From Ramazzottius varieornatus (lineage: Eukaryota > Tardigrada > Eutardigrada > Parachela > Ramazzottiidae): a DNA stretch of 64,000 nt. The stretch spans positions 3,877,777 through 3,941,776 of the forward strand of contig BDGG01000004.1 in assembly GCA_001949185.1 (NCBI GenBank), in the 5' to 3' direction. Shown here one piece after another: positions 24,150 to 36,336 of this stretch (its first letter is position 1; each line of letters opens with the position of its first letter). A program made the position numbers and the translations under genes. Below the pieces are notes generated by a model, which was not told the DNA's origin, did no database searches, and saw only the letters and a program-made list of their open reading frames with translations.

Positions 24150-25526
24150 TCATGCAGTGGTGGCAGGAAAAATGTCCCTGAGTATTTCTTTCGTGCTGGG
24201 CGGAAGCACATCTGGGAACACAATGTCAAACTTGATGATCAAGTCGCCGCGTTTGCCTGGTTGCTTCGGAAGTGGCAAGCCTTTTCCGGGCACACGCTTC
24301 TGTGTGTGAGGCTTCGTGACATCCACTAGGTTCAAGGGGATCTTTGGACCGTCTAGCGTCGGTATTTGAAGTGTAGTTCCACAAAGTGCCTAGCGCAGAA
24401 AGCAAGACCCAGATGACGAACACACGTTACATAACGATCCTGTTCTTGCTAGACTTGTAAGAACAGTAATTTGACACTTACATCACGAAGGGGAAGTTTC
24501 ACTGTATGAATAATTTCACTTCCATCGCGCTTAAAGAGCGGATGGGGCTTGTCACGGATGACGAAGACGACGTCAGCGGGGACACTACCAGACAGTCGAT
24601 CACCTTCTTTGGGAAATGTCACTTTGGTCCCAGCTTTCCAGCCGGGCTTGACATCGATGGTGAGCACTTTGTCTTCTTTGGTCATTTGGCCATTGGCATC
24701 CACAATTTTCCGCGATATCTTCATCTTCTTGGTGCATCCGTTCAGGATGTCCTCCAGAGCAACTTGTAGATCGTGCTGTATTGGAGCATCTTGTCGACGG
24801 GACTGTCCGGCACTGGCCCCCCGCATCCCCCTCATTCCCCCCATACCTGGGAATCCAAAGCTTCCCATGCCACCCGCATCTTCCATCTCAACGTCATCTA
24901 CAACCAAAAAGCACAAACTGACCCAGAGAGACGGTATCAATTGTTCCAAATGTCAGATGACAAGCACACAAAAAACAGCACACCAAAGTGGTGCTCTACG
25001 TCAGATTCACAACAGGGCTGGCCGTTTGCCAATGGCCCAATGTACATATCGCGCCTATAGCGATCGTGACGTCACAAGCCAGCAGTGTCAACATACAACC
25101 GTGAATATAATACCGTTTGTTAATTAGACGTTACTCACCGTGTCCCGCAAAACGAAAGCCTCCTGGCCCTCCACCTCGTCCACCGCCGAAGAAAGCAGCA
25201 AAAGGATCTTCACCACCAAAAAAGGCAGCAAATGTGGCTCGAGGATCGCCGTGGAATTGGTACTGGGCACCTCCACCGGCTCCATCAGGACCACCTCCCG
25301 CCCCTCCTTTCAATCCTTCTTCGCCATATTTATCGTAAATCTCTCGTTTTTTTGAATCGCTCAGGACCTCATACGCTTCAGCAACTTCTTTAAACTTGGC
25401 TTCTGCTCCAGGATCCTTGTTCTTGTCGGGATGGTATTTTAGAGCCATTTTTCGATAAGCTTTCTTGATGTCATCGTCGGAGCTGCCTTTAGAGACTCCA
25501 AGAATCTTGTAAAAGTCCTTTCCCAT
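24150..25526 (-). CDS. DNAJB1: DnaJ/Hsp40 co-chaperone, class B (DNAJB1/4/5 type)
   Basis: Cytosolic/nuclear J-protein that delivers clients to Hsp70 and stimulates its ATPase. Exons (complement) 25139-25526, 24482-24897 and 24150-24389 give 347 residues; human DNAJB1 has 340. The J domain at about 1-70 has the HPD motif in KYHPDKN and the start [12 protein letters not shown] Gly/Phe-rich region follows ([19 protein letters not shown]). Two beta-sandwich client-binding domains come next ([67 protein letters not shown]). There is no zinc-finger cysteine cluster, so it is class B. It ends [11 protein letters not shown]. The B1, B4 and B5 paralogues of vertebrates arose from one ancestor, so the symbol marks that group only. 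I saw no convincing heat-shock element upstream. Confidence 0.95.
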
Positions 25527-28050
25527 CTTCAATGCTGACTCCTGAAATTACCGAATAATAAGGTAGCTTCCCACCACAGAAGGCAGATCAAGACGTCGAC
25601 TGACAGTTCTGGGATCGGAATCGTTATGAACGCAGAAAACAGTGATCGAGATCAACGGAAAATGAACGTACTCAAATAGCCAGTTGATTGGCTCAAATAC
25701 AACGGGTTGATTGACGGGGTCCACTGCTCAACTTCAACAAACGCTTGACTTTAGCACCCAGACTTCAGGGGGGAAAATCTTCCAGATTCGGATCCCGCAA
25801 TTCGGATACGGCGAGGCTTTTCTTCCGCTTCGGAATAAATGCTTTTACCATTCATTCGAGATCCACTTGATCCATAAAACCTTTGAAACCTTGTATGAAT
25901 CTTAGTGATCTACAGACGCAAATAAGCCGAGGCACCGCGAAGAGCACACTTGACACCCGGAAGTACTTGAGGTTCAACCATATTTTCTGCCTTCGGGTAG
26001 GCTCAGATAAAACGACGCTGGTATCAACCAATGTTTTTCTCCAGCTGAGGTCTACGGTGGCGCGACGAGCGTATAGTTTGCTGATTGCGTGGTACTTCTG
26101 CTTGGAGCGACCTCGCGCTCCCACTCCATTTCTAAGCTTGTCACCAGCGCAGCAGGTTCCCCAGAACGATCTGTTTATCCCGAGACGCTTCTCCGAATTT
26201 AAACGCGCTGTACGACTCTTGTGGTTTACCATTTCCCGTATCTCAAAAGTACTTATTAAGTCTAATTTTATACGCAAATTATCTCTGAATCGCCAGTCGA
26301 AGTCGTGTTCAGTAAAACTACGTGGCAAAAGTTACCGAGGTTCTCGACACTTCTCGAAATTGCTAGAAATATTTCAATATTTTCCACTTACCGGCAGGGG
26401 GCGCTGCTGATTCAACTTGTAGGTTACAGCACAGCCTTTGAGGCTGGACACCGGCCAGTCAGAAGTCCTTGTCAGCGGTGGCTATCGTCTATTGTTCCCG
26501 ACACTGGCAGCCATACTGATAATTAAAGTGAAAACATCGGCTTCTTTGAAGTTAAACGGGATCAAACGACAACAAGTCATAAAATGGTTACTGCAAACCT
26601 TTGGTATTAACCGGAGCGGCATTCCTAGACTCCCTATTGTTCCTTTCGCGCTATAATAACAAGCGCTCATAGCAGCCAGACAAAATTCATCTGGTTTTGG
26701 CCCTCCACGCCGATACCAAGTCTTGCTAATAATCACCCAAAACAGTTCTCTTACGTGCAACATACCAGAGAACCTCGAACGCCAAGTTTTGCACCTTAGC
26801 GACCTTGGGTTTGTGCACAAATTATTTCCGAACACGCAGAAGGCTGAAGCTTCTTATCGACCTCGGCCTCCGGGTCACTGTCAACTTTAACCGTTACTTG
26901 CTTGCACGCTTACAGGTCAGGAAGCGTTACTGGGAAATTCATATTTGTAAATTCGGGCCGTATTCTAGAATCCAACTTAGATCTGTACGTGACTGCCCGG
27001 GCCGCCCGGCTGACAATCAAGCGAGTAACTCAGACCAGACGGTTAGTAAAGTTCACCATGGCTTTAATCAGGCTGTCAGCAAAGTCATCGCAATCAGTCC
27101 TTTATAGCTCCCCGACCACATATAAAATGTCTATGAATATCAAGTGATCAAATGCCGTCGAAAACGTTGGCGAGAGCTATAAAAGTGTTCCTATGGACGG
27201 ACATCCAAGTATTGAATTTCTTCTGCTTGGAATCGATGTAAACTTGGAGCGCGTACCGCTGATTAGAAGCTGGCCATGGCGCGCCAGAGAGATTGCATCC
27301 CTGTTTCCGGTTATATCTTCCGCGCCATCCCGGAACACAAATCTTGAATATTAGGAACCGTGGTCGGCAGAGGTTTATCTGATAGCGCATTCCGTAAATG
27401 CTCTAAAAGGAAGCGCCACACCTTGTAAAACGTGATTAACGATGGGAAATGCTGTTCGCGCGCGCCTGTCGTGTACTTTAACGAGGCTCGAGAAGAGGTT
27501 TACGATTTGACTCATCATATAATCGGTAAAAGACCACACAAGGTACAGGTGTAATGGCATTGTTGAAATGTCACTTTCGTGGCTGCTGATTGCAACTTCA
27601 AACGATGCCGCTCGTTTTGCATCAACGTGGTACTTGTACCGCTGTTCGCTGCACCTCTAAAGCCGGCAGGAATCCATGTCGGCCTGGAATATACATTTGG
27701 AGATTCAGAATCCAGTCAATGGTAGTTCGAAGAACTAAAAGAACGGGACCCAGCGTTCTTGCTGGTGCAGATGACCAGGTTCCGTGCAGTGCGATATGGT
27801 GGTTCCGCGTTTCTTGAAAGAGAACTCGTTTTGACAAGCGAAGCGTCTGCAGTACGCGACAACCGGAATACCACAGAATTTATGTAATCCACGACGTTTT
27901 CCGATTACGTATGAAACTCCGAGGTTTTCTGATTACGTGTGGAACTCTGCGAAAACCAAGGGCGTTATCACTTCATCATGCATACAGTTCGAGGGCATGC
28001 ACAGCAAAATATTCGTTTCATCCATGAAAATTCTCCACTCTATCAGAAGC
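25527..28050. other. Gene-poor spacer upstream of the DNAJB gene
   Basis: This holds the DNAJB promoter at its left end. Open frames here, such as 25852-26328 minus, have no recognisable domains or supporting splice partners. Near 27889-27944 two adjacent imperfect 28-bp copies occur (GTTTTCCGATTACGTATGAA and GTTTTCTGATTACGTGTGGA begin the units). Confidence 0.5.
27889..27944. repeat. Two-copy imperfect tandem repeat, 28-bp unit
   Basis: Adjacent units begin GTTTTCCGATTACGTATGAA and GTTTTCTGATTACGTGTGGA, and end ACTCCGAG and ACTCTGCG. They differ at about five positions. No function is evident. It lies about 110 bp upstream of the tRNA gene. Confidence 0.6.
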
Positions 28051-28123
28051 GCCGACTTAGCTCAGCGGTAGATGCGCTTGCCTAGTAAGCAAGATGTCGG
28101 GAGTTCGATCCTCCCAGTTGGCT
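28051..28123 (+). tRNA. tRNA-Thr (anticodon AGT)
   Basis: A cloverleaf can be drawn. The acceptor stem is GCCGACT (28051-28057) with AGTTGGC (28116-28122). The anticodon stem is CTTGC/GCAAG around loop CTAGTAA, with anticodon AGT at 28084-28086. The T arm is GGGAG-TTCGATC-CTCCC. The A box is TAGCTCAGCGG and the B box AGTTCGATCC. A TTTTT run at 28128-28132 is a Pol III terminator. The D arm is odd: its 3' half reads GATGC where GAGC is expected, with an extra T, so the D stem pairs poorly. It may be a functional variant or a recent pseudogene. No intron and no encoded CCA. Confidence 0.8.
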
Positions 28124-30830
28124 ATTCTTTTTCCGAGAGGCTATTTTTAATTGTGGTAACCTGGTTGCTGGATTTCCTTCCTGCAAGAATCGCTGCTGAT
28201 ACCTATTTATTTCTAGGGCTTAGATATCTCTTTGGTACCGAAATCACGAACGTTAACGGCACGTGCAGCCGGTGTCGGCTTACTACCTCCAATTTGCCTA
28301 TCTCCGTTTACTTAGCTTTCGGAATGACATGACTTTCCCTGACTGTTCCGCAAATATGCGGTTGCTATCCATTGTCCACTTGCATACCGAATCCATGCGA
28401 AGTACGACCAACTTCCGAACCTCCTTTCCACTGTCAGCCGAGTAGTACACAACACTGAGTTTTACGGCGCCGCCTGCGACTTCCTCATTCCATCTGAGAT
28501 TTTAACGGCTTTTCCGTCGTGGTTTTCCATAAGTCTTTCGTTCCGACCGAGCGAACAAGACGCCGAATGGCGCAGCTGCTTCTGGGCAAGGCAATGACGG
28601 TGTAGTGTTGGTCGGGGTGAAGCTGGAAAATGTCCGAAAGGGCTTCTCTGATCTATGCGACATAAAAGGTGTCCATGTTGTGCATTTTGTTAGCCCCTTG
28701 CTGTGGTACATTTCGGACCACGGGACGCCCGCAGCAGAGCGGCATCATTGATCCTGCTCACAAAACGACACAATGAAGAAGAGCGCCGAAGCTGCAAAAC
28801 ATGGCATAATAAAAGTCAAGCAAACCAGGTCATCACTTTCATCAATGGCTTGTTTTGCAGCATCTTCACCCTCACATCCCTCCTCGAGATATTGGCCGCA
28901 GAAGCTGGTCGCCTCCAAATTCATCCGGAAAAAAAACTCACGGTAAAAGATGAAAACTTCAGTGAGCCAAGTCGGCAATAAGATCATCTCCCACGGAAAT
29001 CAGCTCTTCTTGAGTTTCTGTCATTCGGTTAGCCGGAAGTCAGCGTGTTATTCGGTTCTTTCCCAGAACCGAGTGTTCTGGGCCACGCCCTGTATTTAAG
29101 TGCAAGAAAAACCCATATTTCATGCCGCCAAGTACTAATATCAATTTTTGAATTGCAAAAATCTATCCGGAAAGGTCGAGACTGTTTCGGAAAGAACCTA
29201 TGCTTCATGAGCTCGTGTAGAGCTGACATATTTGGTTATCAGAAAGAGATATAGCGAACAAGCCATTATTGCAACCTTTATTACAAGCCATTTACCAGCT
29301 GTCATACAGTCATATACTACAACCTCATTTCTGTTTAATCTAGTATTTGCTATCTACTTAATCGTTACTCCCATATGCCACCCACCCTATTGAAAAACAA
29401 ATCAAAGCCAGCTCTAAATAAGAAGCAATTTCTCGGCGTTACAGGCTCGTTAGTGCGCCGACTTTACCTACCACGAAGTTTCGTTATATTTCGGGCTCTC
29501 GCGATATCTGAGCGAGGAAACCTTTTCATTCGTTCTGCTTTCTTTTCCGCTTCTGGGGACCAGTGCAAAATAAGTTGTTCATCCATTGCCACGTCGTCTG
29601 TGTTGAAATACGAAGAACTGATAGAAAGACGGGAAACAGGACATCACATTGTCGTGGACATGATGGGCAATTGTTTTGTTTCTTCGCTATGGCCAAGTAA
29701 CAACCAGCTGGACGACCTTGGGAACTGGAGTTGTTTTCAGCCTGTGGTATAGTTACACGGAAGAGCCATACTTCAGGTATAAAAATAAGGATTGTTAGCG
29801 ATGAGAACCAGCGCGTCGCTCGTGCAGCTAACTTAGAATTGCTGACGATTTCAATCTTGGGTACCAAATCCGTCAATTTCACAGTCCCGTAGAAGTATGG
29901 AGAAACACTCAATCACAGTTTCAAATTACAAGTCGGAAACTTCGTAAAATATAATATGTTTCTTCAGTCCCTCTCATAAAGACCAAAATTATCTATTTTT
30001 TCGAAACATCTGGAAAACTCAACGGTGATAAAAAGGCATGAAAATCGCGAATCTCAGACCATAATTTTCGGGCCTTTCCTTTTTTACCTGCTCATGCACT
30101 CAATCGAACGCGAACGACGCAAGTTATTAATAAAGGACACCCAGAAGAAAAGTCTAGTTTCCTGAGACCGGTCCTCTGAAGATCGAGGTACGCTCTGGAT
30201 CTTGCGAAATGATTTCACTGCCCTGGCGGAAACCAGTGTAGAGAAACACTTTCGAAACGATTTAGTTTCACGGCGTTAGACTTAACTTGGGAAAAACTAC
30301 GCTACATTCACCGGTAGACCTCATATTGATTCTTCACGGGCCAGGGAAGATATCAAGGGAAGGAAAATGTTATTCGGAAAACGCATAATCCCCCACGATT
30401 CGTTCGTTGGCACAACTCTCTGCTTATGCATGTCTAGGGACCATGTAACGGCTAGCGAAGCTGAACGAAACCAGCTTCGTACTTGTCATCCTCGCAAACC
30501 AGAACACAAAGTCGAGGCTCACGGAACCGTAGCGAGTATTTGTCACCAGCCTGCTAGCTACTCTTCTGTTCTTTTCGCTTGCTCGTAACCCCGCCCAGAT
30601 ACCTCCTTCCCCGTCGCTGTTTACCGTGGTTCTTCGATAAAACTGACGCTACCTACGTATACTACGGTTGACAGAACTTACCTGGAAGCACTATATGGCC
30701 ATGCCATCTCAGCAACATTAGTTTCTCCATTTTACAACCGTCGACGTTCCATCTGGAAAGACTGAACATTTATATTGGTTTGTAAAGGTCACTCTGCGGA
30801 ACTTCGCGTTTACTTTCTGAAATTTTGAAG
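28124..30830. other. Gene-poor region upstream of caudal
   Basis: After the tRNA terminator I see no supported gene for about 2.7 kb. Short open frames lack domains and plausible splice sites. Its position before a developmental homeobox gene makes it the natural place for caudal regulatory sequence, but no specific site is claimed. Confidence 0.45.
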
Positions 30831-33800
30831 ATGGTTCTCAACTACGGTGACCATTCAACTTACGCATCCAGCATGTTCGGATCCCACCGTTATGGTCATC
30901 CGGCGAGCCACCATCCCTACGCCCAGCTCAACGCGCTCGCCGCAACATATGGCAGCCACCAACCATCAGTTCCCGGACAGTACGAGTTCCCCCAGTATTC
31001 CCAGTCCGTGGTCGACCATTTCCCCGTCCATCATCACCAGCACCATCCAGCCATGGGACCTTATCTCTACGACTATCGAACATCGTCCGGGAACCCCGCA
31101 GGATCCGTGTCGGTCGAGCTGGACGCTTGGAGTTCTCTTCAGGGTTCTTCATCGGCTAACACCTCACTGAACTCTTCGTCGGGTAGCTCGTCGGTCTTGT
31201 CGGCAACATACAGAACTTCGCCAGCTTCGAATGCCTCTTCCGTGACCGACAGCTATGGACATAGCCAGATCTCGCCCAATCCCTGTGCGCACAACTTATA
31301 CTCGGGCAGTTCCACTCTCCAGCAGCCGTCGGCCTTCTTCGGATCTTCGAACATCAAAAGCGAGATCAGCTCCTACTATATGTCCAGCGGAGCGAGTGCT
31401 CGAAGTCCACCAGAACCTGCAACAGAAACGCACAGCACTGTCAAGACCGAAGGGTCGGAATCGGCTGGAACTCAACGGCACAAATTCGACTGGGTCAACA
31501 AGTCAGCGTACCATTCGCACAACCAACAAACGTCGACACCAGGTAACTTTTCGAATACATTGGAACTCTACGCCTTTTTGACGCGATGACATTTATTGGA
31601 TTAGAAAAACAAAAGTTCCGGCGGTGAAACGAGCGAGCTTATTGTTATCGGCAAAATTTTGCGGAATTTGTTTTCAAATTCATAATGGATTCAGCATGAT
31701 CGTCACTTCAACTGGCGCACGTATGAATTGTTTTTGCTCGAAACAGTGCGCCACTTGGGAAAACGAGCACGCTCAAGTTATTTCCCGACGTCGTGATCAC
31801 AAAAACGTAAACTTCTCCAACATTCTTGCGAGGTAACTGGAAAGCACTAAGTGCCTTTTGGGAAAAATCCGACAGTTTCCTTGGAAAAGGTCATTGGTGG
31901 AAATATTGTTATTCGGCCCATATATTTTGACCTGTGGGTCTGTATCGCTTTATGCGGCATCTTTGATGTTGGATGTCAACAAGTTAGGAACCGAAAAGGG
32001 AGCGGCAAGAGTGTGTTCATTGGTGATTCAATCTATTGTTTCATTATTACACCTCCTTGTCTGTTGATGATGGGCAGGTAGACAGGGGATGACAGTGTCG
32101 GGCGTCTTTCAGGAGGCTACTCGGCCGCCTACATTTGTTCCGGCATAGGCCAGCAGTAAACCTCCTCGTTTAGCGTTTGACTTTTTGTCCGTCCTCCCTT
32201 TGCCGATGGTGTTTGTTCGGCGGCTGTTTTGCCTTGAAGATTACAACCCTAAACGGAGATAATCTAATTAACGTTATCTCGTCAAATCCACTTCGGAAGT
32301 GCGAGAAAGAATAACAACATTACAAAAATTTGCCAACAATAGCAAATAAACACACCGCGACTATAAAAAAATCTGAAGATATTTAATTGGGGCTGTAAAG
32401 GGCGACGTGTTCTTGGGACCAAGCCTGATTGGTCTTGACCAAGCGTGGTGTGCGGCCGAAGCATTTATTGGTGCTAAATAATCAAGTAATTATACAGCTG
32501 GCCATGTCGCTTGCTCCATTTAACTGTAATTAAACCAAGCAGGCGGCGGATATTTCGACGCCTGACTTCTTTGCCAGAGCCGACGCCGCACACGACTTTG
32601 ACTGTTCTTGCTGGTGCAACTGTGTGGGTCCCTAGCCTCCCAATTGACCTGCCGTGTAATCACAGTTCGCTTTCTTGATTATTTTATCTTGATGACCTCA
32701 GCTTTCCGCGCGGTGGTCCTTTCTAGCATACATGAGAACTGGGCAAGCAAAACGTACAATAACTTTAGTTCAAGTGGCGCATATTTTTATTGTAACTGGC
32801 TCTAGGGGTGCACCACTCAAACCAACGATCTTGTACGTTCTGTTTGCCCAACTCTCACATATCATCATCCGCAATGAAAACCATCTCAGAGCTTGCAAAA
32901 GTTTGCTTTTCGACTGTGTTTGAAACCGGAGTTTCAAACGGGCCTGTTATAAAACATAAGCAATGGCGTGAAACGGACAGAATGGAGGACAAAATGGTGG
33001 CCACAGTCGAATGGATGCGACCATCGAAGGGTCGGCATTTGGCGTCGAAGTATAAAAGGTTGCCTTGTTGGGTTAGCCATGATTAATATTAGACAGGATG
33101 TCAGTTTAACAGCCATAAGAATCACCTTAAAGGTGTATGTTTGGTCGAACGTCATTCTCCTGCCAAAGGGTTCCGTGTCAAAACAAGCCTATAATTTTCA
33201 GCCGCTGTCGCACTTGCGAAAGAAAGGCTTTCGGCAAAGAATGGTGACAAGTTTTTTAAGAGTGTCATTCCATTTAACGCAACATAAATCTGCCTGTTAA
33301 GAAGGCGAGGTAGAAAGTTAGGCAAGATCGTTTTGACATGCCGAATCAACGCCATAAAATGATGTCGCGTCGCACGGTTCCGCTTCTGATTTTACCTTCG
33401 CTTCTTTTCGCTGTGAAGCTAACCGTTTCTGTTTCAGTTTCAGGCAAAACGAGAACGAAGGACAAGTATCGGGTCGTGTACAGCGATACGCAACGCAGCG
33501 ACCTGGAAGACGAGTTCTTCAAGAACAAGTACATCTCCGTTAAACGAAAAGCCGAACTGGCGCGCGAACTGCAGCTTTCCGAACGACAAGTCAAGATCTG
33601 GTTCCAGTAAGTAAATATTCTTGCTAACAAATTTCATCTAGCTTTTTGAAGTACTTGAGACCTGAAAAGACGAACTGGATCGTCATCTCAAGTGGCGCAC
33701 GCTTTCGTTGTTCCTGGCTGGAACCTTGCGCCACTTGAAAAAGGGATCTGGTTCAGTTCATTTGCCCAGCTATCGGGTATGAAACGATTTTGACTCGACG

Positions 33801-34068
33801 TTTTCTGACTCCGATTCGTTTATTCAGGAACCGTAGAGCCAAGGAGAGAAAGCAAACCAAAAAGCGACCTGCAGATGTCGTTGCCGTTCCAACTAACCAA
33901 ATGAGCGTAGGGTCAAAGCTGGGATGCAGTGGACCAGTTCTACACCCGCCCGTTATGCATTCTCATCAGCAGATGATGCAGCACCAACATCAGCTTCACC
34001 CCGCTGACATGGAAAGAATGGAAAGGTACTACGCTCACGCTGACAACCGAGCTCACCTCAAAGTCTGA
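30831..34068 (+). CDS. cad: Caudal-type homeodomain transcription factor (Cdx)
   Basis: ParaHox transcription factor acting in posterior and gut patterning. Exons 30831-31542, 33444-33606 and 33828-34068 give 371 residues in frame. The ATG at 30831 ([20 protein letters not shown]) was preferred over the in-frame TTG upstream. The N-terminus is rich in His, Ser, Tyr and Gln. A hexapeptide-like Trp motif, [10 protein letters not shown], near residues 217-226 matches the PBX-interaction YxWM motif of Cdx proteins. The homeodomain at about 240-300 ([53 protein letters not shown]) is clearly caudal, as KDKYRVVY is class-specific. An intron interrupts helix 3 (WFQ|NRRAK), a position seen in many Cdx genes. 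The tail is His/Met/Gln-rich. Both introns contain foldback repeats (two in intron 1, one in intron 2). Confidence 0.95.
31690..31785. repeat. Foldback repeat, copy 3, caudal intron 1
   Basis: Left arm ATGATCGTCACTTCAACTGG then CGCAC (31697-31720 region). The loop holds GAATTGTTTTTGCTCGAAAC. The right arm is GTGCGCCACTTGGGAAAACG (31747-31766). The pairing continues weakly outward through CTCAAGTTATTTCCC. Confidence 0.7.
32733..32857. repeat. Foldback repeat, copy 4, most complete, caudal intron 1
   Basis: A 125-bp near-perfect palindrome. The outer arms are TGAGAACTGGGCAAGCAAAA then CGTACAA, facing TTGTACGTTCTGTTTGCCCA then ACTCTCA. The inner arms are TCAAGTGGCGCA and TGCACCACTCAA. The loop includes TTGTAACTGGCTCTAGGGG. 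This copy shows the outer limits of the family best. No open frame. Confidence 0.8.
33670..33780. repeat. Foldback repeat, copy 5, caudal intron 2
   Basis: Left arm GGATCGTCATCTCAAGTGGC then GCAC (33677-33700). The loop is GCTTTCGTTGTTCCTGGCTG then GAACC. The right arm is TTGCGCCACTTGAAAAAGGG (33726-33745), followed by ATCTGGTTCAGTTCATTTGC. It lies between the two exons that encode helix 3 of the homeodomain. Confidence 0.75.
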
Positions 34069-34398
34069 AGGGACGAGAACAGGAGAGCAAGTGCTTGCCA
34101 ATTCCGGGTGGACCCAGAAGCCTAGACTAGAAGCATTATATTCCTCGAAATTAATTTAGTGTATCAGTTCCCATTTCCATATCGACCCGTACTTCCCTAT
34201 CGAGGTAGCACACAATACACCTCTATTTCGATCAGTGCCCTTTAGCATGTTTAGCATTCCCGAATCCCTAAAATACTCTAAATTTGCTGCACGCTAATCT
34301 GCTACTGAGATCTGATTATTATTTATCGTTTCACCCTCGACATCGCTGCATATAAATTTGATAACCACTCCATAGCTATATTCGGTGAGCACCCAAGA
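34069..34398. other. 3' spacer between the convergent caudal and triokinase genes
   Basis: Contains the 3' UTRs of both genes. AT-rich, with no further gene visible. Confidence 0.5.
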
Positions 34399-36336
34399 TC
34401 AGCTTTCAAAACTTGCGGCAATTTCTCTCATCCACAAGCTGACAGCTATGGCTCCTGCATCCGGCACCTTAGGCAGATCTTTTCGCTTGGCCGAGTAGCT
34501 TGACCGACCAACCTCGGCTACCATATCCTTCGTGCCTTGCGCGGCGATCTCACACCGTATAGCCAGTTGATCCAAGACCTCGCCCAGGTCTTTCCCATTC
34601 CAGTGAACGATGTTCTCGAGCGCACTTTCCCTAATGGCTTCGAGCGCGTCCAGCATGCTCTTCTGTCCTCGTCCAGCTCTTGAGTACTTCACAAAGGTCT
34701 TCAAAGCCACACCGAAAGCCGCTATCCAGCTGGAGGATTGAGACACGTCTTCAAATCTGGCCAATGCTGTGGCAAAGCTACTGAATAGCACTCCGTAGAG
34801 CGCTCCGCCAGTCCCACCGGAAGTGGATGCGGCTTCCGCGAACAGCCGGAATAACCTGTGTGGGTCCCCGCAGTCTGAATGACTGACAACTTTGCTGATA
34901 TTCTGTGCGAGGTTTTTCAGTGTAGTTCCGCAGTCTCCGTCTCCACTAACCGCATCTAGTTTATTCAAATACTGCTCGTTGTCGATTATAGCTTGACAAG
35001 CGCCACTGACGGCCTTTCGTAAGGCCTCGCCTTGTTCCTTCGTCAACTTCCTCCTAACAAAAACATGATCTTGTACTTGTCTAGATGAAAAATCGGCGGA
35101 CACTTACGATGTAGAGGAGTGATCTACGGCTTCACTGGACTTTGGCCGCTCGAACTCGGACAAGTTGTGTTGCATCGTGCTCGTCGTGTTGACCTGCCTA
35201 AACGGGATCCACGAAGCACATTCCGTGGGAGCCATTAGACATGTCGCGACCCCCACGGAACAATTGGCAACTGTAATGGAAAACCCAGGCATTTTCAGCG
35301 ACGTCATGAACGCTCCACAAGTAATGTACAGGTCCCTCGGACGACCGCCCTTTTCGTACATCCACAGCACCGCTTCTCGGCAAACTATTTGCATCTCCAA
35401 TACAGATAGTCCTCCTAAATTGTTAATCATCATGAAAGTATGATCGTTATGTTCCAGGTCTGTCTCGCAATGAGCTTCCTCCAAGTATTCCATCATCAAA
35501 GCCACCACCTCCTTCATGGACTTGAAAAGCTCGAGTCCTGCGCCGGGTTCGTTATGTATCCCTAGTCCAATCTCGACTTCCAGCGGCTGACTATGTTTGA
35601 TAGTAGATGCATCTGAAACTTTTCCTGTTTCAGTACGTGAAAAAAGGCTGGAACGGTTCAACGATACCCCGATGGTCCTGATGGAGTTCCTGAAGGACTT
35701 CGCCGCGTGACAAATCCTCTGGAACGACCGACCTTCCTCAGCCATCGCTCCAACAAGTTTATGGACTAGTAGGGTACCACATATTCCGCGAGGTCCAGCC
35801 GATGCAGTCGTCGTAGCTATATCGTCCTCAACCAAGATCATTTCTACTTTGGTCTCTTCAGGGTCTGAGAACTCGGCTCTGTAACGTTCGATGGCCAGTC
35901 CGAAGTTCAGTCTGTCACCAGTATAGTTTTTGACTATGACGATGGTTCCTCCTTTGTGCCCGATCAACCGAAGCACCAACAGGATCTGGTCCACCGAGGG
36001 AGAAGCGAAGACGTCACCACAGACTGCAGCTGTCAGCATTCCTCGACCAACAAACCCGGCGTGGGCCGGTTCATGGCCACTTCCACCTCCTGATAGTACG
36101 GACACCAGACCGCGTTTTCTCACGGCATCCTGCAGCAGGAAAGGCATTTCGAGTTGCAGCTATAAAGAAGCAGATACCGTAATGGTTTTTGTGGACGAAC
36201 TTACTAAATCTTCTCGAACAACGATCCGTTTATCCGCAATCAGCTGGATTCTTGGAGTCAGCAAACACAGTCCTTCTAGCGATCCGTCAACCATCAAAGA
36301 TGGCTCCTTACCGAAAATAGCTCTCTGAGAACTCAT
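34399..36336 (-). CDS. TKFC: Triokinase / FMN cyclase (dihydroxyacetone kinase)
   Basis: Phosphorylates dihydroxyacetone and glyceraldehyde with ATP (fructose and glycerol metabolism); animal members also split FAD to cyclic FMN. Exons (complement) 36205-36336, 35108-36159 and 34399-35053 give 612 residues; human TKFC has 575. The DhaK domain carries the triose site (LSGGGSGHEPAHAGFVGRGM near 65-85, KNYTGDRLNFG). It also has the conserved covalent His in EIGLGIHNEPGAG near residue 240 and MINNLGGLS. After a linker, the DhaL ATP-binding domain (about 410-612) has LDAVSGDGDCGTTL, GGTGGALYG and KSMLDALEA with the expected Mg-binding aspartates. The start is the ATG at 36336 (MSSQRAIFGKEPSLMVDG). 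No targeting signal, so it is probably cytosolic. It converges with caudal. Confidence 0.95.

Larger units (their letters stand above)
31543..33443 (+). other. Caudal intron 1 (1.9 kb)
   Basis: A long intron between the N-terminal exon and the homeodomain exon. Apart from the two foldback elements no internal exon or other feature is evident. The GT at 31543 and the CAG ending at 33443 keep the frame (CCA G|GC AAA). Confidence 0.6.

Noticed and set aside
25560-25840. Heat-shock elements upstream of the DNAJB gene
   Set aside because: GAA/TTC triplets occur, but none are in three correctly spaced alternating units. I would not call a site.
25852-26410. Overlapping open frames on both strands upstream of DNAJB
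   Set aside because: No recognisable domain, no plausible splice sites at the ends, and composition like random translation.
35165-35443. Plus-strand open frame antisense to triokinase
   Set aside because: It is the shadow of a strongly conserved coding exon on the opposite strand, with no domain of its own.
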